Shown: positions 1 to 8,337, counted from the stretch's first letter. The stretch: DNA of 64,000 nt from Pseudolysinimonas_A sp044239695 (GCF_044239695.1 NZ_JBIIAW010000001.1:15976-79975), one strand, 5' to 3'. The notes: generated from the letters alone by a model not told the origin. Numbers and translations are program-made.

Positions 1-63
1 CTGCGCGACCTCGAGGTTGTCGCCGTGGACGATCGTGTCGGGGTCGCCGGGACTCCAGATCAC
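1..63 (-). CDS. N-terminal fragment, possible DNA methyltransferase
   Basis: Only the first 21 codons are inside the window. A GTG start overlaps the TGA of the upstream HAD gene (GTGA), which is the usual coupling in this genome. The visible peptide contains WSPGDPDTIVHGDNLEVA. The H-G-D-N-L-E-V motif resembles the N-terminus of site-specific DNA methyltransferases of the adenine or N4-cytosine type, where it lies in the SAM-binding region before the DPP[FY] motif. The decisive motif would be outside the window, so the family is a guess from one short motif; that it is coding is better supported, by the overlap and the in-frame reading. Confidence 0.35.
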   Translation of the reverse strand, partial: MIWSPGDPDTIVHGDNLEVAQ

Positions 64-833
64 TCCAGCAGCTCGTGCACGCCCGCGAGGATCTCGTCGG
101 GCCGGAACGGGTACTTCTCGATCTCGGTCTGATCGGCGATGCCGGTGAGCACGAGCACGGTGTGCAGCCCCGCCTCGATCCCGGCGACGATGTCGGTGTC
201 CATGCGGTCGCCGATCATCGCGGTCGACTCGCTGTGCGCGCCGATGCGGTTCATCGCCGAGCGGAACATCATCGGGTTGGGCTTGCCGACGACGTAGGGC
301 TCCTTGCCGGTGGCCTTCGAGATGAGGGCGGTGACCGCGCCCGTCGCGGGCAGCACGCCGTCCGCGGAAGGCCCGGTGGCATCCGGGTTCGTCGCGATGA
401 ACCGCGACCCGTTGTTGATGAGCCGGATGGCGCGGGTGATCGCCTCGAACGAGTAGTTGCGGGTCTCGCCCACGACGACGTAGTCGGGGGCGGTCTCGGT
501 GAGGATGAAGCCGACCTCGTGCAGCGCGTTCGTCATCCCCGACTCGCCGATGACGAACGCCGACCCGCCCGGGATCTGCGAGGCGCAGAAGTCGGCGGTG
601 GCGAGAGCCGAGGTCCAGATGCGGTCCTCGGGCACGTGGAGGCCCGACGCCCGGAGACGGGCCGCGAGGTCGCGCGGGGTGAAGATCGAGTTGTTGGTGA
701 GCACGAGGAACGGGGTGTCGGAGTCCGTCCACTGCTTGATGAGGTCGGCAGCCCCCGGCAGCGGGGTGTTCTCGTGGACGAGCACCCCGTCCATGTCGGT
801 GAGCCAGGATCGGATCTCGCTGCGGTCGCGCAT
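60..833 (-). CDS. HAD-IIA family sugar phosphatase (NagD-like)
   Basis: A 257-residue HAD phosphohydrolase. Motif I is near residues 12-16 (LTDMDGVLV, with the nucleophile Asp and the +2 Asp). Motif II is LVLTNNS at about residues 43-49, and motif III/IV is the C-terminal GDRMDTDI. The long cap between motifs II and III is typical of the HAD-IIA (NagD/PNPase-like) class, and the length is normal. Such enzymes dephosphorylate small sugar or nucleotide phosphates in the cytosol; the substrate cannot be told from sequence. The start is fixed by a TACCAT box 6 nt upstream, which implies a leaderless mRNA. Downstream it overlaps the possible methyltransferase. Confidence 0.85.
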   Translation of the reverse strand: MRDRSEIRSWLTDMDGVLVHENTPLPGAADLIKQWTDSDTPFLVLTNNSIFTPRDLAARLRASGLHVPEDRIWTSALATADFCASQIPGGSAFVIGESGMTNALHEVGFILTETAPDYVVVGETRNYSFEAITRAIRLINNGSRFIATNPDATGPSADGVLPATGAVTALISKATGKEPYVVGKPNPMMFRSAMNRIGAHSESTAMIGDRMDTDIVAGIEAGLHTVLVLTGIADQTEIEKYPFRPDEILAGVHELLE

Positions 834-898
834 GTCACGATGGTACGGACACCCGGGATGCCGTGGGCGAATCGCGGTGGGCGGCTACCATCGGCGGC
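834..898. promoter_or_regulatory. Divergent leaderless promoters between HAD phosphatase and SDR
   Basis: TACCAT lies on the minus strand at 845-840, 6 nt before the ATG of the HAD gene. A second TACCAT lies on the plus strand at 886-891, 7 nt before the SDR ATG at 899. Neither start has a convincing Shine-Dalgarno sequence. The spacing matches actinobacterial leaderless transcripts, in which transcription starts at the start codon. Confidence 0.6.
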
Positions 899-1561
899 AT
901 GCCCGTCGTCCTGATCACCGGAGCCGCGCGAGCCGACAGCATCGCTGCCGGCGTGGTGCCCCGTCTGGTGGCCGAGGGCTACACGGTGGTCACGAGCGAC
1001 CTGCGGGATGCCGACTACCCGTGCGATCTCGCCGACCCCGCCGCGCCGGGCGAACTGATCGACTCGGTCGTCGCGGACCACGGCCCGATCGAGGCCCTCG
1101 TGCTGAGTCACGCGCACGACGTGCTGTCGGGAGTGCTCGACACGACGGCCGAGAGCCTCGACCGGCACTTCGCCGTCAACGCCCGTGCGTCGCTCCTGCT
1201 GATCGCAGCGTTCGCGCGGCAGGCGGTCGACGGGGGTGTCGTCGTCGCCTTCACGAGCGACCACACGACGGGCAACCTCCCCTACGGCGCCTCCAAGGGT
1301 GCGCTCGACCGGATCGTGATCTCCGCGGCGCGAGAGCTGGGCCCCGCCGGGATCTCGGCGAACGTCGTCAACCCGGGGCCGATCGACACCGGCTGGATGG
1401 ACGACCCGACCCGCACCGCACTCCTGCCGGACCATCCGCTCGGGCGCCTCGGCACCCCGGCGGACATCGCCGGCATCGTGGCGTTCCTCCTCTCTCCCGC
1501 GGGGCGGTGGGTCTCGGGTCAGCTGATCCACACCGACGGCGGGTTCTCCGCCCGCTTCTGA
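899..1561 (+). CDS. SDR family oxidoreductase
   Basis: A 220-residue short-chain dehydrogenase/reductase. The N-terminal VVLITGAAR is a somewhat altered nucleotide-binding glycine motif (TGxxx). The catalytic tetrad includes Ser in FTSDHTTG and the YGASK (YxxxK) pair, followed by the usual NVVNPGPIDTGW segment and the C-terminal GQLIHTDGGF. It is slightly shorter than the typical 245-250 residues because the N-terminal helix region is compact. An upstream in-frame ATG at 863 was rejected because the TACCAT box at 886-891 sits exactly 7 nt before 899. Substrate unknown. Confidence 0.8.
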   Translation: MPVVLITGAARADSIAAGVVPRLVAEGYTVVTSDLRDADYPCDLADPAAPGELIDSVVADHGPIEALVLSHAHDVLSGVLDTTAESLDRHFAVNARASLLLIAAFARQAVDGGVVVAFTSDHTTGNLPYGASKGALDRIVISAARELGPAGISANVVNPGPIDTGWMDDPTRTALLPDHPLGRLGTPADIAGIVAFLLSPAGRWVSGQLIHTDGGFSARF

Positions 1562-1567
1562 CCTGAC

Positions 1568-1573
1568 TAGGGT
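1568..1573 (+). promoter_or_regulatory. -10 box TAGGGT of the TrmH-type gene
   Basis: TAGGGT ends 7 nt before the GTG at 1581, giving a predicted leaderless transcript. It lies just after the SDR stop. Confidence 0.5.
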
Positions 1574-1580
1574 CGGTCGC

Positions 1581-2213
1581 GTGACGGACGAGCCGGGATC
1601 CGAGCGACCGATCGGCGTCGGGCCGTGGCCCGGCGGCCGCGAGGCGTGGCCCGCCGACGACCGGTACGACCCGGAGCTGCTCGAGCACGGCGACGCACGC
1701 AACGTCGTCGACGACTACCGGTACTGGTCGATGGACGCGATCGTCGCCGACCTCGACACCCGCCGCCGCGGCTTCCACGTCGCGATCGAGAACTGGCAGC
1801 ACGACTCCAACATCGGCTCGATCGTGCGCACCGCGAACGCGTTCCTCGCCGCCGAGGTGCACATCGTCGGCCGCCGCCGCTGGAACCGACGGGGCGCCAT
1901 GGTGACCGACCGCTACCAGCACATCCGCGAGCATCCGTCGGTCGATGATCTGGTGACCTGGGCGCGCGAGCAGGGCCTGCCGATCGTCGCGGTGGACAAC
2001 GTCGAAGGCTCCGTCGACGTGCGGGACGCCGACATCCCGGAGCGCTGCGTGCTGCTGTTCGGGCAGGAGGGTCCGGGGCTCACGGGCGAGGCGCTCGCCG
2101 CCGCCGATGTCGTCGTGGAGATCGCTCAGGCGGGGTCGACCCGCTCGATCAACGCGGGTGCGGCGGCGGCGATCGTGATGCACGAATGGGTGCGGAGGCA
2201 CGCGCCCCGTTAG
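1581..2213 (+). CDS. TrmH/SpoU-family RNA 2'-O-methyltransferase
   Basis: A 210-residue SPOUT methylase. The NIGSIVRTANAF segment near residue 73 is SPOU motif 1, with the catalytic Arg preceded by Asn. LLFGQEGPGL near residue 155 is motif 2, and the AGSTRSINAGAAAAIVMHEW stretch at the C-terminus is motif 3, which forms the SAM-binding trefoil knot. The order and spacing of the motifs are complete, so it should be active on tRNA or rRNA ribose; which nucleotide cannot be said. The first 45 residues are an acidic lead without a recognised domain. GTG start, leaderless. Confidence 0.85.
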   Translation: MTDEPGSERPIGVGPWPGGREAWPADDRYDPELLEHGDARNVVDDYRYWSMDAIVADLDTRRRGFHVAIENWQHDSNIGSIVRTANAFLAAEVHIVGRRRWNRRGAMVTDRYQHIREHPSVDDLVTWAREQGLPIVAVDNVEGSVDVRDADIPERCVLLFGQEGPGLTGEALAAADVVVEIAQAGSTRSINAGAAAAIVMHEWVRRHAPR

Positions 2214-2256
2214 GCTGGGGTGTAATCCCTCCGTTATCGAATCAGGGAGTCCCCGC

Positions 2257-3543
2257 ATGCCCGCACTCGTGATCGTCGGCGCCCAGTGGGGTGACGAAGG
2301 CAAGGGCAAGGCCACCGACCTGCTCAGCAGCCGGCTCGACTACGTGGTCAAGTTCAACGGCGGCAACAACGCCGGCCACACGGTCGTCATCGGCGACGAG
2401 AAGTACGCGCTGCACCTGCTGCCGTCCGGCATCCTCACCCCCGGGGTGACGCCGGTCATCGCCAACGGCGTCGTCGTCGACATCGACGTGCTGTTCGAGG
2501 AGCTCGACGCCCTCACCGCCCGCGGCCTCGACGTGTCGAAGCTGCTCGTCAGTGCGAACGCGCACGTGATCACCTCGTACCACCGCACCCTCGACAAGGT
2601 GACGGAGCGCTTCCTCGGCAAGCGGCAGATCGGCACGACCGGCCGCGGCATCGGTCCGGCGTACGCCGACAAGATCAACCGGGTCGGCATCCGCATCCAG
2701 GATCTGTTCGACGAGAACATCCTGCGCCAGAAGGTCGAAGGCGCCCTCGACCAGAAGAACCACCTGCTGGTGAAGGTCTACAACCGCCGAGCGATCGCCG
2801 TGAACGAGGTCGTCGACGAGCTGCTCAAGCACGCCGAGCGGCTGCGCCCGATGGTCGCCGACACGTCGCTGCTGTTGCACCAGGCGCTCGAAGCCGGCAA
2901 GACCGTGCTGTTCGAGGGCGGCCAGGCGACGATGCTGGATGTCGACCACGGCACCTACCCGTTCGTCACCTCGTCGTCGGCGACGGCCGGCGGTGCGGCG
3001 ACCGGGTCGGGCATCGGCCCGGCGCGGCTCGAGCGCATCATCGGCATCGTCAAGGCGTACACGACGCGCGTCGGGTCGGGTCCGTTCCCGACCGAGCTGT
3101 TCGACGAGAACGGCGACTTCCTGCGCGCCACCGGGCACGAGTTCGGGACGACGACCGGCCGTCCCCGCCGGGTCGGCTGGTACGACGCCCCGATCGCCCG
3201 GTACGCGGCGCGCATCAACGGCGTCACCGACTTCGTGCTCACCAAGCTCGACGTGCTCACCGGCTTGCCGACGATCCCGGTCTGCGTCGCCTACGACGTC
3301 GACGGGGTCAGGTTCGACGAACTGCCGGTCAACCAGAGCGACTTCCACCACGCCACCCCGATCTACGAGGAGTTCCCGGGCTGGACCGAGGACCTCACCG
3401 GCGTGCGCACGTTCGAGGATCTGCCGAAGACGGCGCAGGAGTACGTGCTCGCGCTCGAGGCGATGTCGGGGTCGCGCATCTCGGCGATCGGCGTGGGCCC
3501 CGCCCGCGACGCGATCGTCGTGCGGCACGACCTGATCGGATAG
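2257..3543 (+). CDS. purA: Adenylosuccinate synthetase
   Basis: PurA joins IMP and aspartate using GTP to give adenylosuccinate, the first committed step from IMP to AMP. The 428 residues match the bacterial enzyme. Visible signatures are the phosphate loop GDEGKGK at about residues 11-17, GGNNAGHTVV around 36-45, the QIGTTGRGIGPAYADK signature near 127-142 and the C-terminal GPARDAIV. The ATG is preceded by AGGGAG at about 2245-2250. It is a monocistronic or two-gene unit with the small membrane protein 5 bp downstream; other purine genes lie further along the window. Confidence 0.98.
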   Translation: MPALVIVGAQWGDEGKGKATDLLSSRLDYVVKFNGGNNAGHTVVIGDEKYALHLLPSGILTPGVTPVIANGVVVDIDVLFEELDALTARGLDVSKLLVSANAHVITSYHRTLDKVTERFLGKRQIGTTGRGIGPAYADKINRVGIRIQDLFDENILRQKVEGALDQKNHLLVKVYNRRAIAVNEVVDELLKHAERLRPMVADTSLLLHQALEAGKTVLFEGGQATMLDVDHGTYPFVTSSSATAGGAATGSGIGPARLERIIGIVKAYTTRVGSGPFPTELFDENGDFLRATGHEFGTTTGRPRRVGWYDAPIARYAARINGVTDFVLTKLDVLTGLPTIPVCVAYDVDGVRFDELPVNQSDFHHATPIYEEFPGWTEDLTGVRTFEDLPKTAQEYVLALEAMSGSRISAIGVGPARDAIVVRHDLIG

Positions 3544-3548
3544 TCACG

Positions 3549-3917
3549 ATGCCTCTCGAGACCCGGGAGTTCCGCCGCCGCGCGGCGAGGGAGTTCGCGG
3601 CCGTCTCGGTGCTCGTCTACGTGGTGGCCTGCGCGGTGCTCGTGGTCCCCGGATTCTTCCTGGCGACCGGGGTGCAGGCGGTCGGCGCGAGTCTCGGCTG
3701 GTGGGCGGGTGACCCCGACGCCCAAGGCGGCGAGGAGCTCGTCGGCACCGCCGTCGGGATCGGGTCGGCGCTGCTCGTGCTCGGGGTCGCCGCCGTCGTG
3801 ATGCGCGCGCTCGGACGCCGGTACCTCATGCCCGCGCGGTTGGCGGTGGTGGTCGGCAGCGCCGTGGTGCTGGTCGGCCTCGTGACCCTCAGCGTCGTGG
3901 TCGTGCTGCTCGGCTGA
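3549..3917 (+). CDS. Small membrane protein, unknown function
   Basis: A 122-residue protein with three likely membrane helices: about residues 18-38 (VSVLVYVVACAVLVVPGFF), 64-84 (GTAVGIGSALLVLGVAAVV) and 97-120 (LAVVVGSAVVLVGLVTLSVVVVLL). The N-terminus is basic, suggesting it stays in the cytosol. The gene starts 5 bp after the purA stop and so is probably co-transcribed with it. Its last 29 bases overlap the 3' end of the convergent SMP-30 gene. I do not recognise a family. Confidence 0.65.
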   Translation: MPLETREFRRRAAREFAAVSVLVYVVACAVLVVPGFFLATGVQAVGASLGWWAGDPDAQGGEELVGTAVGIGSALLVLGVAAVVMRALGRRYLMPARLAVVVGSAVVLVGLVTLSVVVVLLG

Positions 3918-4749
3918 GCAGCACGATGCGCCCGGTGTCGACGCGCATCGCGAGCTCTTCGTCGAGGCTCGCGATCGCGACGGCGATCCGGCCGTCGGTC
4001 GGGTGCACGGCCACGTCGTAACAGCCGGCCGGACCGGCGCCGGGTCCGTCGGCGATCGGCTCGGCCCGGTAGAGCGTCTCGACTTCGTCGCCACGCAGGC
4101 GCGCGACAGCAGCCGCGAAGGCGAGGGCGACGAGGATGTCGTCGCCGTCCAGCGCCAGCCCGTCCGGTCCGCTCCCGTCCGGCAGCTCGATGCTGTCGAG
4201 GGACGTCGACGCGTCGGAACTCAGCACGCTCACCCGATCGGCGAAGGTCTCCGCGACGACGAGGGCGCCGTCGCTGCGCCGCTCGCAGCCGTTGGGGAAG
4301 ACCAGGTCGGTCCCGGTCTCGGTCACGGTGCCGTCGGGATCGACCCGCAGCAGCCGGGAGGCGCGCGGCTCCTCGCCCTCGGGATCGAAACCGTAGCCGC
4401 CGACCCACGCGGTGCCGTCGGCATCCACGTGCAGGTCGTTGGCGGGGTGTCCGAACCACGGGGCGAGATCGGCGTGCACGCTCACGGCCGCCGATCCGCC
4501 GGTTCCGGTCACCCGCAGCAACCGCCGGTCGAGGCAGTCGACGACCAGGAGATCCCCGTCGGGCAGCCAGCCGAGTCCGCCCGGCATCTCGGGCCCGCCG
4601 TGGTCGAGGTCGAGCACGGTCTCGGCAGCGGTCTCGGGAACCCAGCGCACCACCCGGCCGCGGAACATATCGCTGAACCACACGGCGCCGTCGCGCCAGC
4701 GCAGGGCTTCCGGGAATCCGAGCCCCGCCAGCTCGACCGTCGCGCTCAT
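3889..4749 (-). CDS. SMP-30/gluconolactonase family protein (sugar lactonase)
   Basis: A 286-residue six-bladed propeller of the SMP-30/gluconolactonase/LRE type. It begins with the family-typical GLGFPEALRWRDGAVWFSD; this Glu is one expected metal ligand. Later come HPANDLHVDADGTAWVG (metal-ligand Asn-Asp) and DGSGPDGLALDGDD (the Asp ligand). Enzymes of this family hydrolyse aldonolactones to aldonic acids. It is the last gene of a five-gene minus-strand operon whose previous gene is a sugar-dehydrogenase-like SDR (ATGA overlap), which supports a lactonase step. The 3' end overlaps the convergent membrane gene by 29 bp. Confidence 0.8.
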   Translation of the reverse strand: MSATVELAGLGFPEALRWRDGAVWFSDMFRGRVVRWVPETAAETVLDLDHGGPEMPGGLGWLPDGDLLVVDCLDRRLLRVTGTGGSAAVSVHADLAPWFGHPANDLHVDADGTAWVGGYGFDPEGEEPRASRLLRVDPDGTVTETGTDLVFPNGCERRSDGALVVAETFADRVSVLSSDASTSLDSIELPDGSGPDGLALDGDDILVALAFAAAVARLRGDEVETLYRAEPIADGPGAGPAGCYDVAVHPTDGRIAVAIASLDEELAMRVDTGRIVLLSRAARPRR

Positions 4750-5471
4750 CAGAACGTCATGGTGAGGCCGCCGTCGACGGTCAGCACCTGCCCGGTGATG
4801 TAGGTGTTCTCTCGGGCCGCGAGGAAGGCGACGGCGTGGGCGACCTCCGCGGGGGTCGCGGCCCTGCCCAGGGGAAGCTTGCCGCCCTCGACGTAGGTGG
4901 CGCGGAACTCGTCGGTGTCGGTCTCGTCGCGCCCGTCGGGCAGCAGGCTCATCCTCGTGCGGACGAAGCCCGGCGCCACCGCGTTCGCGAGCACCCCGTA
5001 CCGGGCCAGATCGAGGGCGGCCGAGCGGGTGGCGGCTTCGAGTCCGGCTTTCGACACGTCATAGGCCAAGCTCGCGGCCTGAGCCTGTCGGGCGTGGACG
5101 CTCGTGATGGTGACGATGCGACCGAATCCGCGCTCCCTCATCCCCGCCGTGACCAGTCGCATCAGGTCGAGTGGAGCGTCGAGGTTGACCGCCCAGACCG
5201 GGCGCCAGTCGTCGAAGCCGCTGTCGTGGATGCTGCCCTCCCGATAGACGCCGGCGACGGCGACGAGCACGTCGATGCTCCCGAGCGCGCCGAGCGCCTC
5301 CGCCACGGCGGCGGCCCGCGCGGCGGGGTCGGCGAGGTCGGCGACGAGGATGCCGTCCCCCGGTTCGCGGTCGATCCCGACGACGCGGTCGCCGCGATCG
5401 CGCAATGCCGCGGCCACGGCGGCCCCGATCCCGTTGGCGGCTCCGGTGACGAGGGCGTTCAGACCGGTCAT
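4749..5471 (-). CDS. SDR family dehydrogenase, probable sugar dehydrogenase
   Basis: A 240-residue classical SDR: the NAD(P) motif TGAANGIG at about residues 9-16, the D in VGIDRE that usually favours NAD, the AVAGVYREG segment, the catalytic Ser in TITSVHARQ, the YDVSK pair and the C-terminal GQVLTVDGGLTM. The length is normal. It sits between a mutarotase-like gene and an SMP-30 lactonase with 4-bp overlaps on both sides. That context suggests oxidation of an aldose C1 to a lactone, as in L-fucose, L-rhamnose or galactose oxidative pathways. The sugar itself is not readable from the sequence. Confidence 0.8.
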   Translation of the reverse strand: MTGLNALVTGAANGIGAAVAAALRDRGDRVVGIDREPGDGILVADLADPAARAAAVAEALGALGSIDVLVAVAGVYREGSIHDSGFDDWRPVWAVNLDAPLDLMRLVTAGMRERGFGRIVTITSVHARQAQAASLAYDVSKAGLEAATRSAALDLARYGVLANAVAPGFVRTRMSLLPDGRDETDTDEFRATYVEGGKLPLGRAATPAEVAHAVAFLAARENTYITGQVLTVDGGLTMTF

Positions 5472-6361
5472 GCGACTCCCTCCGCGAAGCGGACCTCGAG
5501 CGCGGCCTCCCAGGCCAGACTCTCGCCGGGGGCGAGTGTCTGGGCGTCACCGTGCGCGGTGCCCGCCCCGTGCGGCACCGACGACGGCTCGATGCCGAGC
5601 GCGACGACGTCGCCGTTCCACGGAGGCTCGGTCGAGACCCCGAGCTCCTCCCAGAGCAGGGCGTGGGGTAGTCCGTGCCAGGCGACGACGACCTCGACGT
5701 GGTCGCCCGTCGCGGTGACCCGGCGAACATCGACAAGCCCCGCGACCCGCGCGGGGGTCGCGACATCGACGATGTCCCAGCGCTCCGCGCGCTCGCCCGG
5801 CCAGGGCACGGGAATCCCGTCGGGCACCCCGGAGTAGTCGAGGGGCTGAAGCGCGCCGGCGTTCGTGGCCAGCTCCAGCGGGGCAGTGAGCACGTCACCG
5901 CCGAGGACGAGGTGCTCCGCGACGAGCACCTGGCGCGCGGCCGGGCCGTCGTTGCGCAGCAGCGTGCGGACCGTCAGCCGACCGTTGCCGAGCACGATGG
6001 CGCGCTCGGCAACGAGGTCGGCATCCCGCCATGACAGCGCGACGTGCGCCTCCGAACTCTCGACGACGGCCCACCGCGCCTGGGACGCCGCGCCGTGGAA
6101 GCCCTGTCGCGGGTCGGTGGGGTCGGGCTGCCCGGCGCTCGGCAGGCACACCTGCCAGCCGCCGCGCCACCGCGCCACCCAGGTCTGCTCGTCGGGTGCG
6201 GGCTCGGGCTCGGCCGTGACCGACGAGGCCCAGGGGGTCGCGGCGAGGAACGGCCGGCCGCCGAGGCGTGCGTCGACGATGACTCCGCCCTCCGCCGGCA
6301 GCACCGTCGCGGTCAGGCCGCCGGCGGCGAGGGCGAGAGGGGCGTCAGCGCGCGCCGGCAT
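5468..6361 (-). CDS. Aldose 1-epimerase-like (galactose mutarotase-fold) protein
   Basis: About 297 residues. The N-terminus (LAAGGLTATVLPAEGGVIVDARLGGRPFL) has the form of galactose-mutarotase-like proteins, and GFHGAASQARW around residue 85 resembles the loop carrying a catalytic His. HLVLGGDVL and an acidic C-terminal stretch (ALGIEPSSVPHG) are also compatible; the Glu in the latter could be the catalytic base. The start chosen (ATG at 6361, MPARADAP) overlaps the GntR gene end by 17 bp. A longer frame upstream is Arg-rich and out of character. It could supply the proper anomer to the SDR dehydrogenase. A DUF4432-type protein is an alternative. Confidence 0.6.
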   Translation of the reverse strand: MPARADAPLALAAGGLTATVLPAEGGVIVDARLGGRPFLAATPWASSVTAEPEPAPDEQTWVARWRGGWQVCLPSAGQPDPTDPRQGFHGAASQARWAVVESSEAHVALSWRDADLVAERAIVLGNGRLTVRTLLRNDGPAARQVLVAEHLVLGGDVLTAPLELATNAGALQPLDYSGVPDGIPVPWPGERAERWDIVDVATPARVAGLVDVRRVTATGDHVEVVVAWHGLPHALLWEELGVSTEPPWNGDVVALGIEPSSVPHGAGTAHGDAQTLAPGESLAWEAALEVRFAEGVA

Positions 6362-7145
6362 CGCGCGATCCGCCGAGTGCCTTGATGAGCGCGCTCTTGC
6401 CGTCGAGCACGACCCGCAGCATCGCTTCCGCCGCGGCTTCGCCGCTCCCGCGGTCGATCGCGTGGTAGACGGCGGCGTGGGTCTCGGCATCGACCCGGAG
6501 GTCCTCGTCGGACGCGGCTTGCTGCACGTTGAACGACGCGTACATGAAGTCGGCGACGACCGAGCCGAACTGCCGCAGCAGCACGTTGTGGGAGGCGGCG
6601 TAGACCGCGAGGTGGAAGTCGACGTCGGCGTGCGCGTACTCCTCGCGGTCGCCCGGGTGGCGGTTCATCGATTGGAGCGCATCATCCATGCGGCGCAGGT
6701 CGTCCATCGACGCCCGTCCCGCGGCGAGACGCGCGGCGGCCGGTTCGAGGATCTGGCGCACCTCGACGAGATTGCGCATGATGACGTCGCCGCGTCCGAC
6801 TTCGGTGTGCCAGCGCAGGATGTCGGAGTCGAACACGTTCCAGGCCTCGGTCGGGCGCACGCGCGTTCCGATCTTCTGGCGGATGTCGACGAGACCCTTC
6901 GCCGCGAGCACCCTCATGCCCTCGCGCACCGACGTGCGGGAGACGCCGTACTCGATCGTGAGCTCGGCCTCCTTGGGAAGCAATTCTCCCGTGCTGTACG
7001 TGCCGCCGACGATCTGACGCCCGATGCCGTCGATGACCTTCGCCTGGAGCCCGCGCATCGCGTACCCGGAGCCGCGCTCGCTGTTGCGTTCCGCATCGGC
7101 AGCGATGTCGGCCACGGCTGCTCCCTCGGACGTGCTAAACGGCAT
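6345..7145 (-). CDS. GntR-family transcriptional regulator (FCD/FadR subfamily)
   Basis: A 266-residue regulator. The winged helix-turn-helix is at about residues 32-98, with LPKEAELTIEYGVSRTSVREGMRVL being the usual GntR recognition region. The C-terminal all-helical FCD ligand domain follows, with metal-ligand-like residues in HADVDFHLAVYAASHN and ETHAAVYHAI (Asp and His residues expected to hold a metal and a carboxylate effector). FCD regulators often sense sugar acids or organic acids. It is inside the sugar-oxidation operon (11-bp overlap with the dehydratase gene), so it probably controls it. A repeated GTATGATC element upstream of four transcription units here is a candidate operator. 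Confidence 0.88.
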   Translation of the reverse strand: MPFSTSEGAAVADIAADAERNSERGSGYAMRGLQAKVIDGIGRQIVGGTYSTGELLPKEAELTIEYGVSRTSVREGMRVLAAKGLVDIRQKIGTRVRPTEAWNVFDSDILRWHTEVGRGDVIMRNLVEVRQILEPAAARLAAGRASMDDLRRMDDALQSMNRHPGDREEYAHADVDFHLAVYAASHNVLLRQFGSVVADFMYASFNVQQAASDEDLRVDAETHAAVYHAIDRGSGEAAAEAMLRVVLDGKSALIKALGGSRDAGAR

Positions 7146-8337
7146 CCCTCACCCTAGACGCCACCCGCGGGCTGGCGTAGACGACCTCGTCGTCGATCGA
7201 GATCTCCACCCGCCGCAGGTAGGGGGCGAGTCCGTCGAGGTCGACGTCGATCCCGAGGCCGGGCGCGTCGGGCGCTCGGATCTCGCCGTTGGCGTCGGGC
7301 CGGATGTGGGTGGTCGACAGGTCGAGCGCGACCTGCTTGGGTTCCACCGGGTACTCGCAGAGCCGGTGGTCGGCGAGCCCGGCGTAGGGCTGGAGCGACG
7401 CCGACAGGGCGAGGTGCGAGGTGAAGGTGTGGTTGACGTAGGTGATCCCTGACCGGACGGCGTGGTCGGCGACGGTCTTCGCCGGCCCGATTCCGCCGAT
7501 GCGCGCGGCATCGACCTGGATGAAGGAGACGCGACCGAAATCGATCAGGTTGGTGGCCATGTGCACCGTGTGCGCCCCCTCGCCTCCGGCGATCCCGACG
7601 GTGCGGGCGCGTTCGGCGAGGCGGGCGTGCGCCACATAGGCGTGCGGTTCGAACGGCTCCTCGAGCCAGGTGGCCCCCGCCGCCTCGAGGGCGTCGAGCC
7701 GGGCACTCGCGGCGTCGACGTCGCTCCCCCAGATCTGACCCGCGTCGATGAGCAGCTTCGCGTCGCCGCCGAGACCTTCGCGGGCGGCCGCGACGTGATC
7801 GGCATCCGCCGCAGCCGTGCCGGTGCCGTAGGCCCCCCAGCCGAACTTGACGGCGTGGAAGCCGTTCTCGCGGGCGGCCCGCGCCCGGTCGAGCGTCGCC
7901 TGGGGGGTGTCGCCCATCAGCATCGAGGCGTAAGGCACCTTCGCATGGTTCTCGGAGTAGCCGAGGAGGCGCCAGACGGGCTCCTCCCGCACGGTGCCGA
8001 GCAGATCCCAGAGCGCGATCTCGATGCCCGACCAGGTGTGGGCGGCTTGGAGCAGGTCCATGCTGTTGCGCGCGACGAGCTGCGCGATACGCGCGATGTC
8101 GGCCGGCGAGTCGAGGCGCTCCCCGATGACGGAGGCCGAGACCGGCTGGCACACGCCGTGAGAGCGGGGGGTGACGAAGGCCGCGATCGACGTGAGGGGT
8201 GATGCCTCGCATTCGCCCCAGCCGAAGTGGCCGTCATCGGTGACCACGCGCACCAGCAGCGCGTCTTGCGATCCATCGGCCTCGAGGGTGACGTCAGGCA
8301 TCGACGCGTAGAAGAAGTCGACGCTGTCGAGGATCAT
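7135..8337 (-). CDS. Mandelate racemase/muconate lactonizing enzyme family dehydratase
   Basis: A 400-residue enolase-superfamily enzyme. The N-terminal capping domain runs to about residue 130, followed by the barrel. AVKFGWG holds the catalytic Lys on strand 2 (KxG rather than KxK). Metal ligands are Asp in LLIDAGQIW, Glu in TWLEEPF and Glu in IAGGEGAH. VNHTFTSHLALSA supplies the His on strand 7. Together these fit acid-sugar dehydratases, which turn aldonates into 2-keto-3-deoxy acids. It is the first gene of the operon with regulator, mutarotase, dehydrogenase and lactonase, so dehydration of the acid made by the lactonase is the natural role. Substrate unknown. ATG start about 80 nt after a TATGAT box. 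Confidence 0.85.
   Translation of the reverse strand: MILDSVDFFYASMPDVTLEADGSQDALLVRVVTDDGHFGWGECEASPLTSIAAFVTPRSHGVCQPVSASVIGERLDSPADIARIAQLVARNSMDLLQAAHTWSGIEIALWDLLGTVREEPVWRLLGYSENHAKVPYASMLMGDTPQATLDRARAARENGFHAVKFGWGAYGTGTAAADADHVAAAREGLGGDAKLLIDAGQIWGSDVDAASARLDALEAAGATWLEEPFEPHAYVAHARLAERARTVGIAGGEGAHTVHMATNLIDFGRVSFIQVDAARIGGIGPAKTVADHAVRSGITYVNHTFTSHLALSASLQPYAGLADHRLCEYPVEPKQVALDLSTTHIRPDANGEIRAPDAPGLGIDVDLDGLAPYLRRVEISIDDEVVYASPRVASRVRDAV

Noticed and set aside
863..898. Upstream ATG extension of the first SDR gene
   Set aside because: It would cover the TACCAT box, and the spacing of that box to the ATG at 899 is exactly the leaderless distance.
2214..2256. Riboswitch in front of purA
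   Set aside because: Only 43 bp separate the TrmH-type gene from the purA ATG, too short for a purine or other known riboswitch.
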